Positions 61,571 through 64,000 of a stretch of 64,000 nucleotides of DNA are shown one piece after another. The notes below the pieces were generated by a model. It did no database searches and was not told the origin of the DNA. It worked only from the letters and a program-made list of their open reading frames with translations. Both the position numbers and the translations under genes were made by a program. Positions within the stretch are counted from its first letter, which is position 1. Each line of letters begins with the position of its first letter. The stretch comes from Gaiellasilicea sp963789355 (GTDB taxonomy: Bacteria; Actinomycetota; Thermoleophilia; Gaiellales; Gaiellaceae): assembly GCA_963789355.1 (NCBI GenBank), contig CAWBKK010000010.1, forward strand, positions 563,278-627,277. Reading direction: 5' to 3'.

Positions 61571-61837
61571 TCAGGCCTTTCGCCATCTCCCAAAAATCAA
61601 GCCGCCGAGGGTGAAGCCGAGGCCGAACGTGCCGACGGCGAACGCGCCGACGGCGATCGTCCTGCGTGCCATCGAGAGCCGTTTCCAGCGCCCGAGCGCC
61701 TCCTGCTCCTCGGTGGTCAGCGGCTCGCCGCGACGCTGCTTGCGCAGCGCGCCGCCGGCCCTCAGACCGAGGTAGAGATCGTCGAAGATCTCGGGGGACT
61801 CTGTCCCGGAATCGGTGTCTGAACCGCTGTCGGCCAT
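61571..61837 (-). CDS. Small membrane protein of unknown function
   Basis: An 88-residue protein with an acidic N terminus (MADSGSDTDSGTESPE), a charged helical middle and one C-terminal membrane helix (IAVGAFAVGTFGLGFTLGGLIFG). ATG 61837 is chosen because the earlier ATG 61885 overlaps the divergent phosphoesterase gene. No family recognised. Confidence 0.6.
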   Translation of the reverse strand: MADSGSDTDSGTESPEIFDDLYLGLRAGGALRKQRRGEPLTTEEQEALGRWKRLSMARRTIAVGAFAVGTFGLGFTLGGLIFGRWRKA

Positions 61838-61864
61838 GGTCGAACTGTATAGCCTCCTTCGACT

Positions 61865-62692
61865 GTGGCTACCCGTGTCCTGCACGTTTCAGACCTCCAC
61901 TTCGGCCGAAACGACAAGCCGGAGTCGCTCGAGGCGCTCGGCCACCTCGTCGAGCAGGCGCGCCCGGAGCTCGTGATCGCGAGCGGCGATCTCACGCACC
62001 GCGGCCTGCGTACCCAGCACGAGCGCGCCGCGGACTTCCTGCGCGGGCTCGAGCTCCCGCTCGTGACGATCCCCGGCAACCACGACATCCCCTACACCTT
62101 TCCGAAGCGGTTCACGCAGCCGTGGCACGAGTTCGAGCGGCTCTGGGAGACGACCGAGCAGACGTACCGCTCGGACACGCTCGTCGTCGCGGGGCTGAAC
62201 TCGGTTCGGCCGTGGCGGCACCAGTCCGGCAGGGTCCGCGACGACCAGGTCCGCAAGGCGGCCGACACCTTCGCGGGCATCCCCGAGCGCGCCTTCCGGA
62301 TCGTCACCTTCCACCACCACCTGCTCGGGCCGCCGTGGCGGTCGCGGAAGAAGCCCGTGGCGAAGCGCAATCGCGTGCTCGCCGGGCTCGTCGAGGCGGG
62401 CGCCGATCTGATCCTCGCCGGCCACATCCACCAGAGCACCGTCGCCGAACGGCGCGAGTTCGAGCTCTCGACCCCGGGCGGCGAGCACGCGGTCGTCGTC
62501 TCGATCGCACCCGGGTTCGGCCAGCCCCGGCCGAACCGCCGCGGCGAGGCTCGCGGGCTCCACGTCTACGAGATCGAGGAGCGGGCGTTGCGGATCCTCA
62601 CCTACATCTGGCGCGAGGACGGCTGGGGGCTCACGGCCGTACGCATCTTCCCGCGCGGCCGTGAGCCCCTCGCCTTCGAGTCGCGGAGCTAG
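61865..62692 (+). CDS. Calcineurin-type metallophosphoesterase
   Basis: The 275-residue protein has all five phosphoesterase motifs: LHVSDLHFGR, VIASGDLTHRG, TIPGNHDIPY, TFHHHLLG and LAGHIHQS, which bind two metal ions. It resembles the CpdA/Icc class, so a cyclic nucleotide or another phosphodiester is a likely substrate. GTG 61865. Confidence 0.92.
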   Translation: MATRVLHVSDLHFGRNDKPESLEALGHLVEQARPELVIASGDLTHRGLRTQHERAADFLRGLELPLVTIPGNHDIPYTFPKRFTQPWHEFERLWETTEQTYRSDTLVVAGLNSVRPWRHQSGRVRDDQVRKAADTFAGIPERAFRIVTFHHHLLGPPWRSRKKPVAKRNRVLAGLVEAGADLILAGHIHQSTVAERREFELSTPGGEHAVVVSIAPGFGQPRPNRRGEARGLHVYEIEERALRILTYIWREDGWGLTAVRIFPRGREPLAFESRS

Positions 62693-62693
62693 G

Positions 62694-62972
62694 TCAGACC
62701 GTGGCCCTGGAGCCGCCGCGGCCGGCGACCGCCCGGTAGATCACGAGCAGCAGGATCGCTCCGACGATCGCGGTCAACCAGCTGCTCAGGTCCCAGAACT
62801 CGTCCATCGGGTCGGCGTTGAAGAGCGCAGCGGCGAGAAAGCCGCCCAGGATCGCGCCGACGATTCCGACGATCGTCGTGATGATGAACCCGCCCGGGTC
62901 GTCCCCCGGCAGCAGCGCCTTGGCGATCGCCCCAGCGATGGCGCCAAGAATGATGAACGCGATGATTCCCAT
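62694..62972 (-). CDS. GlsB/YeaQ/YmgE family membrane protein
   Basis: A 92-residue protein with three helices: GIIAFIILGAIAGAIAKALLPG, GGFIITTIVGIVGAILGGFLAAALF and LTAIVGAILLLVIYRAV, the transglycosylase-associated (YeaQ) pattern. ATG 62972 has GGAGG four bases upstream. The family is often stress-induced; function is not established. Confidence 0.93.
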   Translation of the reverse strand: MGIIAFIILGAIAGAIAKALLPGDDPGGFIITTIVGIVGAILGGFLAAALFNADPMDEFWDLSSWLTAIVGAILLLVIYRAVAGRGGSRATV

Positions 62973-63101
62973 CGAACCTCCAGATTTGGGTACGTGCTTC
63001 AGGCGGGACAATCCCCAGCCGCGGGCTCGGGCAAACGCGAACCGATGCCGGATCGCGAATCGTCTAGAGTCAGGCGACCGCGAGCCGAGGAGACACGACC
63101 G

Positions 63102-64000
63102 ATGAACGAGCGCTTTGCCGAGCTGAAAACCCGCCTGGCCGAGATCCACGATCTCCGCCGCGCCCTGGAAGTGCTCTTCTGGGACCAGACCGTGATGATG
63201 CCGCCGGGCGGCGGCGCCGTCCGCGGGCAGCAGCTGACGACGCTCGACCGGATCGCGCACGAGAAGTTCGTCGCGGACGACATCGGCAAGCTTCTGGACG
63301 ACCTCGCCGAGCACGAGCAGCAGCTCGACTACGACTCCGACGACGCCTCGCTGCTCCGGACCACGCGCCGCGACTACGAGAAGCTGCGCCGCGTCCCCGC
63401 CGAGCTCGCCGCCGAGATGACGGGCGCAGCCGCGGATGCCCATGACGTCTGGGCGAAGGCGCGCGAGGAGAACGACTTCGAGCTCTTCCTCCCCCACCTC
63501 GAGCGTGCCGTCGAGCTCAAGCGCCGCTACATCGAGTGCTTCGACGGCTACGACGAGCCGTACGACGTGCTCCTCGACGATTTCGAGCCCGGGATGAAGA
63601 CGGCGGAGGTCCGAGCCGTCTTCGACGACCTCAAGGCCGAGCTCGTGCCCCTGATCGCCGAGATCGGCTCGGTCGACGGCGACGACGCCTTCATGTCGGG
63701 TCCGTGGCCGGTCGAGGCGCAGCACGCGTACTCGCTCGACATCATCAGGCGCTTCGGCTTCGACGAGTCGTTCGCGCGGCTCGACCTGACGGTGCACCCG
63801 TTCGCGGCCAGCTCGGGCACGCAGGACATCCGCCTGACGACGCGCTACTCCGACGACGACATCACGTCGATCTTCACGGCGATGCACGAGTGCGGGCACG
63901 GGCTCTACGAGCACGGCGTCTCGCCCACGCTCGAGCGCACGCCCCTCTGCCACGGCGTCTCCTCGGCGCTGCACGAGTCGCAGAGCCGCCTGTGGGAGAA
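63102..64000 (+). CDS. Carboxypeptidase M32 (3' truncated by the window)
   Basis: The open frame from ATG 63102 runs off the right edge after about 299 residues. FAELKTRLAEIHDLRRALEVLFWDQTVMMPPGG is the start of the M32 (Taq carboxypeptidase) family, HPFASSGTQDIRLTTRYSDDDITSIFTAMHECGHGLYEHG contains the zinc HExxH motif, and the next helix is also conserved. The family usually has about 500 residues, so 200 are missing. It removes C-terminal residues from peptides. Confidence 0.94.
   Translation, partial: MNERFAELKTRLAEIHDLRRALEVLFWDQTVMMPPGGGAVRGQQLTTLDRIAHEKFVADDIGKLLDDLAEHEQQLDYDSDDASLLRTTRRDYEKLRRVPAELAAEMTGAAADAHDVWAKAREENDFELFLPHLERAVELKRRYIECFDGYDEPYDVLLDDFEPGMKTAEVRAVFDDLKAELVPLIAEIGSVDGDDAFMSGPWPVEAQHAYSLDIIRRFGFDESFARLDLTVHPFAASSGTQDIRLTTRYSDDDITSIFTAMHECGHGLYEHGVSPTLERTPLCHGVSSALHESQSRLWE

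Overview
The window is a GC-rich, gene-dense chromosomal segment with few gaps between genes and many 1-4 nt overlaps (ATGA, GTGA). An actinobacterial-type SOS box (GAACN4GTTC) in front of uvrA, a K+-independent H+-pyrophosphatase, tandem Eis-like acetyltransferases, Rex and a DUF2520-panC-panB cluster suggest a deep-branching actinobacterium, most likely of the Thermoleophilia (Gaiella/Solirubrobacter type). That placement is an inference from gene content. No phage, plasmid, transposase, rRNA or CRISPR array was seen.

Layout. 0-10 kb: end of a sugar-type substrate-binding protein, a tRNA-Val, an ArnT/PMT-like membrane glycosyltransferase, two small secreted M23 peptidases, an NAD(P)-binding epimerase plus SRPBCC protein, a CrtI-like oxidoreductase and two tandem Eis-type acetyltransferases. 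10-14 kb: pcrA/uvrD and a secreted DUF4394 protein. 14-19 kb: the most interesting locus, a six-gene operon behind a cobalamin riboswitch. It encodes two secreted DUF4430 (transcobalamin beta-domain-like) proteins, an ECF transporter (T, fused A-A, S) and a secreted alpha/alpha-toroid protein, so the two halves of a transcobalamin-like binder are encoded beside a vitamin transporter. 19-24 kb: VanZ, a HAD-like protein, an ABC-2 exporter operon carrying many one-base frameshifts, an MBL protein and a PQQ-type sugar dehydrogenase. 24.5-32.4 kb: an ion and solute transport island with trkA-trkH facing an operon of two RCK proteins and two APC permeases with universal-stress tails. 32-38 kb: a secreted subtilase, hppA and DUF1844. 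38-44 kb: a GCS2-type ligase, a GT4 glycosyltransferase, a secreted Asp-rich calcium-repeat protein, rex, a glutaredoxin-like protein and glutamate dehydrogenase. 44-50 kb: a second subtilase and the udg-tsaE-tsaB-rimI-tsaD t6A operon. 50-57 kb: two alpha/beta hydrolases lacking the nucleophilic serine, the pantothenate cluster, lipoproteins, a thioesterase and an MBL protein. 57-64 kb: uvrA under a LexA box, an AI-2E-type permease, a phosphoesterase, a YeaQ-type membrane protein and the start of an M32 carboxypeptidase.

Three intergenic palindromic elements each abut the stop codon of a minus-strand gene. Two of them share conserved core blocks and a covarying stem, which suggests a structured or mobile repeat family. 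Two near-identical perfect palindromes lie in frame inside the fused ECF ATPase gene. Frameshifts cluster at 19.8-24 kb and 28.6-29.3 kb. They look more like local sequence or assembly errors than gene decay, because every motif on both sides is intact.

No stretch above 300 bases lacks a gene or a described element.
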